This document shows positions 35,701 through 47,400 of a stretch of 64,000 nucleotides of DNA, piece by piece. Each line of letters starts with the position of its first letter. Position 1 is the stretch's first letter. The position numbers were made by a program, and so were the translations under genes. The notes beneath the pieces were generated by a model. It had not been told where the DNA came from, made no database searches, and saw nothing but the letters and a program-made list of their open reading frames with translations. This DNA is from Combretum micranthum (lineage: Eukaryota; Streptophyta; Magnoliopsida; Myrtales; Combretaceae), in assembly GCA_024138025.1 (NCBI GenBank), contig JAMXBD010000397.1, forward strand, positions 981,451 through 1,045,450. Direction: 5' to 3'.

Positions 35701-38286
35701 TGTTCTTAAAAGTAGTTATCCTTGAAGTCTTGCAATATAAAGAGTTATAAAATTTATTTTTAGCAAAAATCATCAATATCATGCATACATTAAGCTCATC
35801 TCATGTCATTCATGTTAGGAAATCATTCATATTTCATGTATGGCTAATTTATATAGGAGGAACATTACAAACATTTACAAAACTATTCTTTGGAATTGAA
35901 ATTTGTTACTGCCCTAATCTGATCCGACCTTTTCGAAGCTTCAAAGTTTTCAAAAATTAAATACAATATTAGAATTAGATAGATCTTTCGGAGTAGATAG
36001 AAATCGATATATATTTGCGAGATTCCGAGTTAAAATGACCAAGTTATGGCCGTTTTAAGTTGGAATTCTCGCTTAGGACGAGAATTACGAATTTGATAGT
36101 TTGTATGAGATAACTTGGACTAGTTATGTAAGCCCCGAAAAATTTCAATAAATAATTTCAAGATGAACTTCGAAAATAAACCCTAAAAATCACTTCAAAT
36201 TAAAACCGAATTTCAACTAGTCTAAAAACACGAGCGAATCCAGAAATTTCCAAAGCTTGAGAAAAATAAGAATCCTTAAAAATAAAATAAGAACTCAACA
36301 TACTTCAATTCCAAAACCATTACGTACGACAAACTCTATACGTAACTCCGACTTATAAAAACGGGTAATAGAAAGCTCAAAAACAAATTATTAAAAAGCA
36401 AATAACGATTGACTTTCGAAAATATAACTCAATTCAAGAATTCCGAAAACATTAAGAGATATTAAATACTTACAAAAATAAAATTTAAAATAAATTTCTC
36501 AAATTAAATATGTTGTATAAACATAAATATCAGTTTCCAAATTGGCAAACGTCTAAACCGGAAAACCACCCGGAAACCCTAATCGGAGTGCAATAGCCTA
36601 AGTCCGGCAACTTAGTGCCCCTAACCCCAGAGGCCGAGGCATAGCTAAATATGTAGAATAGCTCATAGTAATATGAGTTTGTTTAAAAATATCAGATTGG
36701 TAAATTTTTGACCTATTTCGAACCCGTTCGGACACAGACTTCGAAAAGCGTGTCCCGAGGCTCGAGATATCAAAAATATACCAATGGTACCGTTAGACTC
36801 GTAATTTCATGAGATTTCTAAAAATATCATTTATATAATTTTTCGGGTTATAAAAGTTACAGTTATAACCTTTTTATCGTATTTCCATTATTACCGGTAA
36901 TTGATTAGTCTTTGGCACTATTCATTTTTTTTTCATTATAAAATTTTATTATTCTTATAAAGCCTTATATTTTTAGATAAATAATTTATATATTATAGAA
37001 ATTTTTTGTTTTTCTAAAATTAGTTAATTCGGGCTTTTACGGGATCAGATTCTGTTTAAGACCCGGTACTAAAAATAAAATAAATTAATTTAATAATTAG
37101 AAAATATTTTAAAAATATTGTTATTCCAATAAAATATTTTTTTAGAATTTTTCGGGTTATAAAAATATTATTTATAGCCCATATTCGCGTATTTTGACCG
37201 TACCGGTAACATATTTGTTAAAATACTAAAATAATTCAAATAATTATTTAATTTTTATTATGAAAATTCTGCTACAATTATTTGGAATAAATTTTCCAAT
37301 TTTATTTTATTTTAATTTATTTTATTAATAAAGTACTTTTACAACCCATACTTTCAAGTACACCTTACACATATCACTTCCTTTTCACTTCAATCTTTCT
37401 ACACATAATCCCACACTTCATGGCAGATTTTTCCTTCTTTATGGCTGCCATTGTCCTTCATTTATTCCTATTTTGACTAAATTAAATAAATTCTACTCCT
37501 TCTTTAAGAAGCTACACATACACATTTATTACACAAATTAAATTCAAGTCAAAATTCAACAAAACACACTCTCTCTCTCTCTCCCAATTCACGTGAATCC
37601 CCTCCCCAAAATCTGCCCTTGTTTTATTTTTTTTCTCTCTTTCATTCATTTAATACACTCATTTTCTCTCTCCCTTTCATTTACTCATTCCTTCCTTTTT
37701 CATTCTTTAGTCTTTCTCTCTCTTTTTTCCTCTCTTTCTTCTTCATTTCCTCTTGTTCCTCCATGGAAAACAAGCTGCCCCCTTCTTCTTTCATGGCTTC
37801 CACACTTCATTTTTAAAGATTTCTAAGCCAATCTTCTTCCTAAAGCTCCATAGGTGATATAGGTAAAGTGTAATGAAGGTTTCATGCATCAAATGACCTT
37901 CCATAAGCTTAAAAGCTTAGGATGATGATGCCAAAAATGAAATCTTTCTCTTCTCCACTTTTATTATCTTGTATTGCAATTATTTTCTTGTTTAAAGTTG
38001 ATATATTTTGTAGATCTAAATTGTTGTAGCTTTGATTTTTGTTTATGCCATAGATCTTGTCATTTAAGTTGTTATTTTTGTTATTTCTTATGATTCATGC
38101 ATAGATCTATCATCCACATAGTGATTCATGCATTTGAAACTAGTTTAGAAAACTAGATCTAGAGTTTTGGAGTTCATGAATGCATTAGACTTTTGTTTTA
38201 TGTTCATAAGCAACTTGTAATAGCATGAGGATAGTAGGAATGTGTTAAGAAACTCAAGATCTATTTTATTTTCAACAAAAACCATT

Positions 38287-39400
38287 TTTGGAAATTCGGA
38301 TGAAAATGGAACCATATTTAGAAAAGTGGTTTTTCAACTTCAAAATGTGTATTTTTCATTTAAAATGAAGGGCTTAGGGTATAGATACCATAAATGAAAG
38401 ATTTTGATAAGTAAAGTTTAGATCCATGATGTTTATAGCTTATTACCATGCATTTGTTTATGTTTATGTTCATATTAAGTATAGATCTTAGTTATGAACT
38501 CAAACAAAATTATGAAATTCGTATTTTGGCAAGACCAATATTTAAAAACCACTTTCCAAGTGTCAAAATGTAATTTTTACTTAAGAAAATGAAGGCTTAA
38601 TATATGTATATCATCAAGACTTCTTTTTACAAGAATCTAATGTGATTTTCAAAAGTTATTTTCAAAACAAAAATCCTATTTTCGGATTTTGGCCAAGGCC
38701 TATTTTAAAAACATGTTTACCAACTCAAAAATGAAGTTTTTATTTAAGAAATGAAAGGCTCTTAGGATAGGATATGTAAGGAATGGATTTTCATGAGCTT
38801 AGATAGATTTTATCAAAAGATATAACCAAAAATGAATTTTGTAAATTCGGATTCCAACCAAGACCAATTTTTAGAACCCATGTATCAATTCCAAAACTCA
38901 TGTTTTATGTGAAAAATGAAGTATATAGGTAATAGATATCATTAAGCAATGATTTTTACAAGTTAAAATGAGTTTAGGCATGAGTAAGGAGTTAAACAAG
39001 TAATGGAATTAAAATGAAAAATTTTGGGTTAGTGATCAATTGTCAAAATTCGTAATTTGAGATGATGCATAAGTAATCACTTAGTATTTGAGCTCAAATT
39101 GCAAGTTTTATGTGTTAAATGAAGTCCTTAGACCATTGATATAGTAAAGCCTTAAATTTTAATGCTTTAAACAAGTTTTTCCTAAAGGAATCACTCAAAA
39201 AAACAATTTTTACCAAATTCGGATTTTGGAATCAACCCCACTTGAAAACATGTTTACAAAGTGTAAAATGGAAATTTTTATGTAGAAATGAAGATCATAA
39301 GTAATATATATAATGAACACTCAATTTTGACAAAAATAATTATATTTTCTTAAGTAACAAAACCAAAACAAATGGAAATAATCAAAGTTAGGAAACTAGA
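38287..39400 (+). repeat. U3 array of diverged 160-230 bp tandem units (6 units)
   Basis: Unit cores are near 38290, 38513, 38683, 38843, 39046 and 39216. Each is followed by a stretch like aaaatggaaatttttatg and aaatgaag. Repeated at 46530-47640 in the 3' LTR. Confidence 0.6.
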
Positions 39401-39705
39401 TTTTTCATAAGTAATTGTTGTTATGGTCTTGCAAAATAAAAGTTATAAAATTTCCTTTTAGCAAAAATCATCAAGATCATGCATACATTAAGCTCATCTC
39501 ATGTCATTCATGTTAGGAAATCATTCATATTGCATGTATAGCCAATTTCTATAGTAGGAACATTTCAAACTCTCACAAAACTATTTTTCGAAAATTGAAA
39601 TTGTTGCTGCCCTAATCTGATCCGAACTTTTCGAAGCTTCAAAGTTTTCAAAACTTGAAAATAATATTAGAATTAGATAGATCTTTCGAAGTAGATAGGA
39701 ATCGA

Positions 39706-39757
39706 TATATAATTTGCGAGATTCCGAGTTAAAATGACCAAGTTATGGCCGTTTTAA
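39706..39757 (+). promoter_or_regulatory. LTR core promoter: TATA box and conserved mini-ORF block (B, 5' LTR)
   Basis: TATATAA (39706-39712), then ATTCCGAGTTAAAATGACC, with ATG at 39734 opening MTKLWPF-stop (TAA 39755-39757). The same block lies at 47946-47997 in the 3' LTR. Type A reads MSKLWPF-stop at the same place. Confidence 0.6.
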
Positions 39758-39863
39758 GTTGGAATTCCCGCTTAGGACGAGAATTACGAATTTGATAGTT
39801 TGTATAAGATCGTTTAGATTAGTTTGAGTTGAAATACTTATTAGAGTATTTCTTCCTTTTTAG

Positions 39864-39933
39864 GAGATCCCGAGATCGACGATTCCCTGCTACCGAATTA
39901 TTATTACTAGAAGACCGGTGATCCAATGGCCGA
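39864..39933 (+). other. LTR exon island with start codon and splice donor (B, 5' LTR)
   Basis: 70 nt after CCTTTTTAG and before GTGAGT. The coding start ATGGCCGA occupies 39926-39933. Joined to acceptors at 41477/41478 or 42367/42368 it enters the vestigial and the main gag in frame, respectively (introns of 1544 and 2434 nt). Confidence 0.72.
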
Positions 39934-40971
39934 GTGAGTTTTCTCATTGTTTCGTTACCTTGATTGTGATTGTAGTTAGTTGCATTAGAATTATAGGAAC
40001 AAGATAAAAATTGATATGAATGGGGATGGGATATATGATGAGACTGTGATGAATGTGTGCCAAAGAATACTAAAGCATATCGAAACCACGATTTGATTGG
40101 ATAACTGCACCGTTCATATTATTTTGTTATATGTGTGATATTGATTGGTCACTCTAAAGAATGTATAAATATTTTTGACCTAAGCAAAAATTTAAATTGG
40201 TCATGCATCACATTGGACATATTGCATTTGGTAGCATGCTACTCCTACGCAGGTCGATCGGTATGGTCCGTGGATGACTCGTTTGGATAACGAACCCGGT
40301 GCCAGAGCTCATTCAGGGGTACTAAGGCGCATGTGGATGCATTCTTGGATGAGCCTAGCCGAGTCGAGTGCTAAGAGCCGAGGGCTTGGGGACTAGATGC
40401 GGTCGTGTAGACTCAATACCATTCCTAACCCAAGATACGGAGGGCGTAAATCCGTTCTGTGTGTGGGTTCCGGATACCCATGCATAATTGCTTGCTCACG
40501 TGTTTGTTCATGCATAGCATATGACTGATTTTAACTTGTTTGTTATGGTACGGAATTAAGGGAATTCTCACTAAGCTAGTGTAGCTTATACCCCTATAGT
40601 TGTTTAAATGAACAGGTTATTTCAAGATTGCAAAGTGGGGACCGAATTGGTTGGAGCCGGGAATGACTTTGGGATTTCGGCAAAGATTATGAATGTAATT
40701 GGAGTTGAATGATTTGTATTTTGAAGTGTAGTGATTCGTATATGAAGTGTAGGGATTTGTATCTGAAGTTAGTAAATTTGTATTTCCTTTACATTGTTAC
40801 TCTATTGTATCAACATAAAATGTATCATTCCGATGTGTCTCCTTTATGTGTTAGACGCCTTGTACATTGTATGGAAGCCTTCGCGTGACCGAGGTGGTCA
40901 TTCTTAGGCTTTAATATTGTGTACGGCGGACTGCCACGTTTAGGGTACCTTTCGGGGCGTGACAGTTTAGT

Positions 40972-40983
40972 TGGTATCAGAGC
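40972..40983 (+). other. Primer binding site (initiator tRNA-Met)
   Basis: TGGTATCAGAGC, 7 nt after the LTR end at 40964. Confidence 0.93.
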
Positions 40984-41477
40984 GACAAGGTTTTGGGAAT
41001 TAGGTGGAAAGACTTTAGGAGAATAGAATGTTAAGATACGATCTTAGGAATGGATAGATAAGTGTTAGATGACCCTTAGGCAAAGAAGAACTAGATTTAG
41101 TCCAATGACCTTTAAAGTATGACTTTCGATTATTAATGATTTGAATTCTATCTTGGAGACTTCTAGAGAACATAGAAACAGGCATATGAGGAAGAAAGAT
41201 TGAAAATAATTAAGGAGACAATCAAATCCTTCTAGCAGCTGCAAAATATAGGAGTAAGTGACCTTACCCGACTCTTAGTTCAAGCCGATAATGGAGATGC
41301 TAGATTACCCCTTCGACCTATAAGACCACTAGGTGGGTAGGATTAATTGCGTGCTTTCACCGTTTTTCTAAATAAACGAGTTTAAAGAAAATAAAAAGTT
41401 ATAACTCTTTTTCTAAACCATAAGCAACTTGTGAATAGTATAATTAGGCTAATGTGACCGTTTCGTCTTGTTTCTAG
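40984..41477 (+). other. Leader of the gag-only element up to the first acceptor
   Basis: Non-coding, AT-rich, no recognisable gene. It ends in a T-rich tract and the acceptor CTTGTTTCTAG (41467-41477). From about 41310 the sequence is absent from the old minus-strand copy. Confidence 0.6.
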
Positions 41478-42006
41478 GAGACTACCTGAGGAGAACATGC
41501 AACAGTCGACTAACCTTCCCGATGAACAACAAGTGAGAGACACTCCACCACCACAAGATCCAATGCAACAAGTCATAGACCTTCTAGGGTGTTTGGTGGA
41601 TACACAAAAGCTCCTCTTACAACAAGTGCTTATTAGGAATGTGCCGTTCAGGTGGAAGGACCCCACCAAGTGACAATGCAAGGAATTGAGACTCCTTCTG
41701 TTATGGCTAGTCCAAGCTCCAAAGTCAGAAGGTATAAGACAACTAGCCTAACGTTAAGAATGAACCTTTTAAGAGGTGTAAGATCAATTGTTGGAAGTGC
41801 AAGGAAAGTCATTATCCAAGACAGTGTCCACAGCTGAAGCACAGTGTTACCTCTGTGGAGATCCCGAGCATAAGATTATGGACTGTCCAGGAAAGAAAAC
41901 CCTAAAGTGCTTCATCTGCAAACAGCCAGGACACCGGGCGAGTAGATGCCCCCAAAGAATTAACAACTGGACAGTTGCCCTTGTTTGGAAGAAGTCAGTC
42001 TCCTAG
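41478..42006 (+). pseudogene. gag: Vestigial first gag: N-terminus and zinc knuckles, capsid missing
   Basis: From 41478 the frame runs into ATG at 41497 and stays open for 58 codons to TGA at 41671-41673 (start MQQSTNLPDEQQ, later LLQQVL). This is a Gln-rich Gag-like N-terminus. After a stretch of mixed frames come three knuckles within 41780-41965: CWKCKESHYPRQC, CYLCGDPEHKIMDC and CFICKQPGHRASRC. The capsid region between them is missing, so it cannot assemble particles by itself. It is related to, but clearly diverged from, the complete gag that follows at 42368. It is absent in the old minus-strand element, whose leader is shorter by about 650 bp. Proposed exon 1 at 39926-39933 joins it in frame. 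Confidence 0.65.
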
Positions 42007-42367
42007 AAATATCAATAGATCTCTGTTGAGCGTTAGGAGCAAATAACTTTTGAAAAGAACAAAAATGTTTTGATGTAAACCAATGCTGTGTTTATCATCT
42101 AGTTCATGAATTAATTCTAATGTATGTTTTGCATCCTTTCTTTGAACTTTTGTAATGGAAGATTTACATCTTCTCTTGATTCATGTATTTCGTTTTGATA
42201 TTATGAAGTTCTATTGTTGATTTTATTTCAGTGGAATTTCAATATTTCTTATATATGTTTCATTTCCGCATTTCCGTATTCTATTTCCGATAAGTTCTTA
42301 AGCTCTTTTAACGCCTTAAGACGTAATAAAAGATTTAGAATTTCACCTGAGCTTAATAAAATTGTAG

Positions 42368-43640
42368 GAGATATACCCAACCACAACAAGAACCCGTCAT
42401 GACTCCTTTAGGACCGAGAACCAAGCGATACCCGAACCACCTAACCAAGAGGAAATGCTTCAATAGAGATTGAACGGCTCACTAGTCAGATAAGAAGCTA
42501 CATGCAACAGACTCAAGTCAGTTCAACGTCTACACCTATAGATATGACAAGAAACGATGCAAGATGAGCCCCATCACCTCAATACCACCAAAGTCTCTTA
42601 CCGCTTCATAAAGTGTAACCAGTATTTCGACGGAGTTTTGGAAAACCAGATGAGGCAGAGGATTGGTTGGCACACATTGAAGGTCCTTTAATGCTTTTGA
42701 AGTACCCACCGTCTGAGAGTCAATTATGGAACCTATATGCTCGCTTACATGCCCGAGTATGGTGGGAATCTAAGGAAAGAGAGTTGACGCCTCCAGTTAC
42801 ATGGGAGATGTTTAAATATGAGTTTTTGGATAAATATTTCCCCATGAGCTTAAGAGTCCAGTACAGTGCGATTTCCTCAATATCTCACAAGGAGATCGTA
42901 GTGTGGAACAGTATGAAACCGAGTTCAGTAGATTGTTGCAATACGCTCCGGAATCATATAAACAAAGTGAGGAACTCAAAAGACAAGTGTTTCTGAATGG
43001 TTTAAAAGAAGACCTTCGGACTCGATTGGAGGAATTTGATATCAGGAGTTATCAAGGATTGCTAGAAAGAGCACGGATAATAGAAAATGCTCAAAGGAGA
43101 AGGCAAGAAAGAAGTAATAAGGAAATGGAGTTCTATGTTGCAATGACCCCGAGTCAAAAAGTCAGAACACTTCCCTTGGATGATGACCCAAACAAGGAAG
43201 AAGACATAATATTGGATAAGCTACAATGTTGGAAATGTAAGGGACAGCATTACCCTATACGGTGTCCACGACTTCAATCCAAGTGTTACCTCTGTGGGGA
43301 CCCCAGTCACAAAGTTGAGAAGTGTCCTAAAAAGACAAACAACGCATGCTTTCTTTGCTCAAAAACGGGACATTTAGCTAAAACATGCCCTGAACGGGAT
43401 AACTTGCTGTTGCTTCGCTGGATCAACCAAGAAAAGAGGAGGAGATGTAATAGGAACAAAAGCAACAAAGGAAAAAGGAATCGAGTTCTTCAAGAACAAC
43501 TACATCCGGAAATCCAGTCCACAACCCTCACACATATGGAGTGTATGAAGAAGCTAGTGATGAGGAGCTGGAGTCCTTTGCCATGGAGGAAGCGAGGATC
43601 AAATATGCAACTCGATATCAGGTTAGCGCTACACCCTTAG
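42368..43640 (+). CDS. gag: gag of the complete gag-only element
   Basis: Structural Gag, the only recognisable full protein of the element. Proposed exon 2 begins at 42368 after AATTGTAG, in frame with Met 42399 (MTPLG). A one-base loss near 42415 shifts the frame. Capsid sequence follows: the frame 42667-42996 has RVWWESKERELTPPVTWEMF, and the frame 42903-43640 has SEELKRQVFLNGLKEDLRTR. Three zinc knuckles lie at about 43228-43392: CWKCKGQHYPIRC, CYLCGDPSHKVEKC and CFLCSKTGHLAKTC. The tail is Lys/Arg/Asn-rich and then acidic; after a shift near 43580 it reaches a stop at 43638-43640. It keeps a CAG|GTTAGC donor relic at 43618-43626, after which no pol follows. The indels lie in short runs and may be consensus errors. 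Confidence 0.82.
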
Positions 43641-44410
43641 AATACCGCATATTCTTTCCGTCAATAGAATCAAAGAGATAGGTTGTTAGAAATACCCTTT
43701 GAATTAAATGGCTAGACTAAAAATAGAAAGCCCGAGATCATTAAAAGCTAGAATGAGCCAATGATGGAAACTAAAACAAAACTCGATTAATTTAACGAAT
43801 TCCAAGATACCCCTCATACAACTTCTTGTAAATAAAGAACTTTGAAAGATCGAAATCTATGACGATCGTTACACAAAAGTTAAATTCAGTAATCAAATCT
43901 CAATTACCAAACTCCATAAGATCTTCACAAGTAATAATTATACAATAAAGCAATGAGATCTCTTGATTTCAATCCCATCAAGATGATCACGATGATAAGA
44001 ATTTAAAACGATGATGACCATATTGTTTAAGGAATATGAATCATAAAGCACATATTGTATATACATACATAAGAATGGAGAAGCGAATCCACAACCTTCG
44101 TTGGTCAAAGTAATCGAGTCATGAAAGTCGTGTGAGTCGTCTAGTGTCGGTCAGTCGAGTCTCTGTGGTTCGAGTCAAGTCCGTGTCGTTTTCCAAAAGA
44201 GTCGTGTAAGTGAAGGTTGGAATCGCTAAGCCAAATCTTATAAATTGTATGTGCTATATTTCGTAAAATATCTATCATACGAAATTTAAAAATGATACAA
44301 ACCAAAGCATAAACGGTGATAGAATATAACTCAAATTCATAATCTTTTCTTGACAAACGATATACATGTAACAAGTTTTGCGGACAAAACTTTCTTTAAG
44401 GTGGGGAGGA
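43641..44410 (+). other. 3' untranslated region and polypurine tract of the gag-only element
   Basis: No gene. It contains a cluster of GTCGTGT/GAGTCG words (44110-44210), also present in the minus-strand copy, and then AT-rich sequence. The polypurine tract TTTAAGGTGGGGAGGA precedes the 3' LTR (about 44396-44410). Confidence 0.75.
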
Positions 44411-47400
44411 TGTAAGCCCCGAAAATTTCAATAAATAATTTCAAGATGAACTTCGAAAATAAACCCTAAAAATCACTCCAAATTAAAACCGAATTTCAAC
44501 TAGTCTAAAAACACGAGCGAATCAGAAATTTTAATCTTGAGAAAATAAAATCTTAAAAATAAAATAAGAACTCAACATACTTCAAATTCAAAACCACGTA
44601 CGACAAACTTATACGTAACTCCGACTTATAAAAACGGGTAATAGAAAGCTCAAAAACAAATTATTAAAAAGCAAATAACGATTGACTTTCGAAAATATAA
44701 CTCAATTCAAGAATTCCGAAAACATTAAAGATATTAAATACTTACAAAAATAAAATTTAAAATAAATTTCTCAAATTAAATATGTTGTATAAACATAAAT
44801 ATCAGTTTCCAAATTGGCAAAGGTCTAAACCGGAAAACACCCGGAAACCCTAATCGGAATGCAATAGCCTAAGTCCGGCAACTAGTGCCCCTAACCCTAG
44901 AGGCCGAGATAGTAAATATGTAGAATAGCTCATAGTAATATGAGTTTGTTTAAAAATATCAGATTGGTAAATTTTTGACCTATTTCGAACCCGTTCGGAT
45001 ACAGACTTCGAAAAGCGTGTCCCGAGGCTCGAGATATCAAAAATATACCAATAGTACCGTTAGACTCGTAATTTCATAGATTTCTAAAATATCAGTTATA
45101 TAATTTTTCGGGTTATAAAAGTTACAGTTATAACCTTTTTATCGTATTTCCATTATTACCGGTAATTGATTAGTCTTTTGCACTATTCATTTTTTTTCAT
45201 TACAAAATTTTATTATTCTTATAAAGCCTTATATTTTTAGATAAATATTTATATTATAGAAAATTTTGTTTTTCTAAAATTAGTTCATTCGGGCTTTACG
45301 GGATCAGATTCTGTTTAAGACCCGATACTAAAAATAAAATAAATTAATTTAATAATTGAAAATATTTTAAAAATATTTTATTCATAAAATATTTTTTAGA
45401 ATTTTTCGGGTTATAAAAATATTATTTATAGCCCATATTCGCGTATTTTGATCATACCGGTAACATATTTGTTAAAATACTAAAATAATTCAAATAATTA
45501 TTTAATTTTAATTATGAAAAATCTGCTACAATTATTTGGAATAAATTTTCCAATTTTATTTTATTTTTTATTTTATTAATAAAGTACTTTACAACCCATA
45601 CTTTCAAGTACACCTTACACATATCACTTCCTTTTCACTTCAATCTTTCTACACATAATCCCACACTTCATGGCAGATTTTTCCTTCTTTATGGCTGCCA
45701 TTGTCCTTCATTTATTCCTATTTTGACTAAATTAAATAAATTCTACTCCTTCTTTAAGAAGCTACACATACACATTTATTACACAATTAAATTCAAGTCA
45801 AAATTCAACAAAACACACTCTCTCTCCTCTCCCAATTCACGTGAATCCCCTCCCCAAAATCTGCCCTTGTTTTATTTTTTTCTCTCTTTCATTCATTTAA
45901 TACACTCATTTCTCTCTCCCTTTCATTTACTCATTCCTTCCTTTTTCATTCTTTAGTCTTTCTCTCTCTTTTTCCTCTCTTTCTTCTTCATTTCCTCTTG
46001 TTCCTCCATGGAAAACAAGCTGCCCCCTTCTTCTTTCATGGCTTCCACACTTCATTTTTAAAGATTTCTAAGCCAATCTTCTTCCTAAAGCTCCATAGGT
46101 GATATAGGTAAAGTGTAATGAAGGTTTCATGCATCAAATGACCTTCCATAAGCTTAAAAGCTTAGGATGATGATGCCAAAAATGAAATCTTTCTCTTCTC
46201 CACTTTTATTATCTTGTATTGCAATTATTTTCTTGTTTAAAGTTGATATATTTTGTAGATCTAAATTGTTGTAGCTTTGATTTTTGTTTATGCCATAGAT
46301 CTTGTCATTTAAGTTGTTATTTTTGTTATTTCTTATGATTCATGCATAGATCTATCATCCACATAGTGATTCATGCATTTGAAACTAGTTTAGAAAACTA
46401 GATCTAGAGTTTTGGAGTTCATGAATGCATTAGACTTTTGTTTTATGTTCATAAGCAACTTGTATAGCATGAGGATAGTAGGAATGTTTAAGAAACTCAA
46501 GATCTATTTTATTTTCAACAAAAACCATTTTGAAAATTCGGATGAAAATGGAACCATATTTAGAAAAGTGGTTTTTCAACTTCAAAATGTGTATTTTTCA
46601 TTTAAAATGAAGGGCTTAGGGTATAGATACCATAAATGAAAGATTTTGATAAGTAAAGTTTAGATCCATGATGTTTATAGCTTATTACCATGCATTTTTT
46701 ATGTTTATGTTCATATTAAGTATAGATCTTAGTTATGAACTCAAACAAAATTATGAAATTCGTATTTTGGCAAGACCAATATTTAAAAACCACTTTCCAA
46801 GTGTCAAAATGTAATTTTTACTTAAGAAAATGAAGGCTTAATATATGTATATCATCAAGACTTCTTTTTACAAGAATCTAATGTGATTTTCAAAAGTTAT
46901 TTTCAAAACAAAAATCCTATTTTCGGATTTTGGCCAAGGCCTATTTTAAAAACATGTTTACCAACTCAAAAATGAAGTTTTTATTTAAGAAATGAAAGGC
47001 TCTTAGGATAGGATATGTAAGGAATGGATTTTCATGAGCTTAGATAGATTTTATCAAAAGATATAACCAAAAATGAATTTTGTAAATTCGGATTCCAACC
47101 AAGACCAATTTTTAGAACCCATGTATCAATTCCAAAACTCATGTTTTATGTGAAAAATGAAGTATATAGGTAATAGATATCATTAAGCAATGATTTTTAC
47201 AAGTTAAAATGAGTTTAGGCATGAGTAAGGAGTTAAACAAGTAATGGAATTAAAATGAAAAATTTTGGTTAGTGATCAATTGTCAAAATTCGTAATTTGA
47301 GATGATGCATAAGTAATCACTTAGTATTTGAGCTCAAATTGCAAGTTTTATGTGTTAAATGAAGTCCTTAGACCATTGATATAGTAAAGCCTTAAATTTT

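Larger units (their letters stand above)
36127..40964 (+). repeat. 5' LTR, type B (4838 bp)
   Basis: TGTAAGCCCCGAAAAATTTC ... GGGGCGTGACA. Contents in order: teloboxes AAACCCTAA at 36178-36186 and 36574-36582; AT-rich U3; a pyrimidine-rich stretch at 37570-37800; six U3 repeat units (38287-39400); TATA (39706-39712); mini-ORF (39734-39757); exon island (39864-39933); U5 to 40964. The frames 37593-37826 and 37619-37816 are low-complexity translations of the CT-rich stretch, not genes. Confidence 0.93.
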
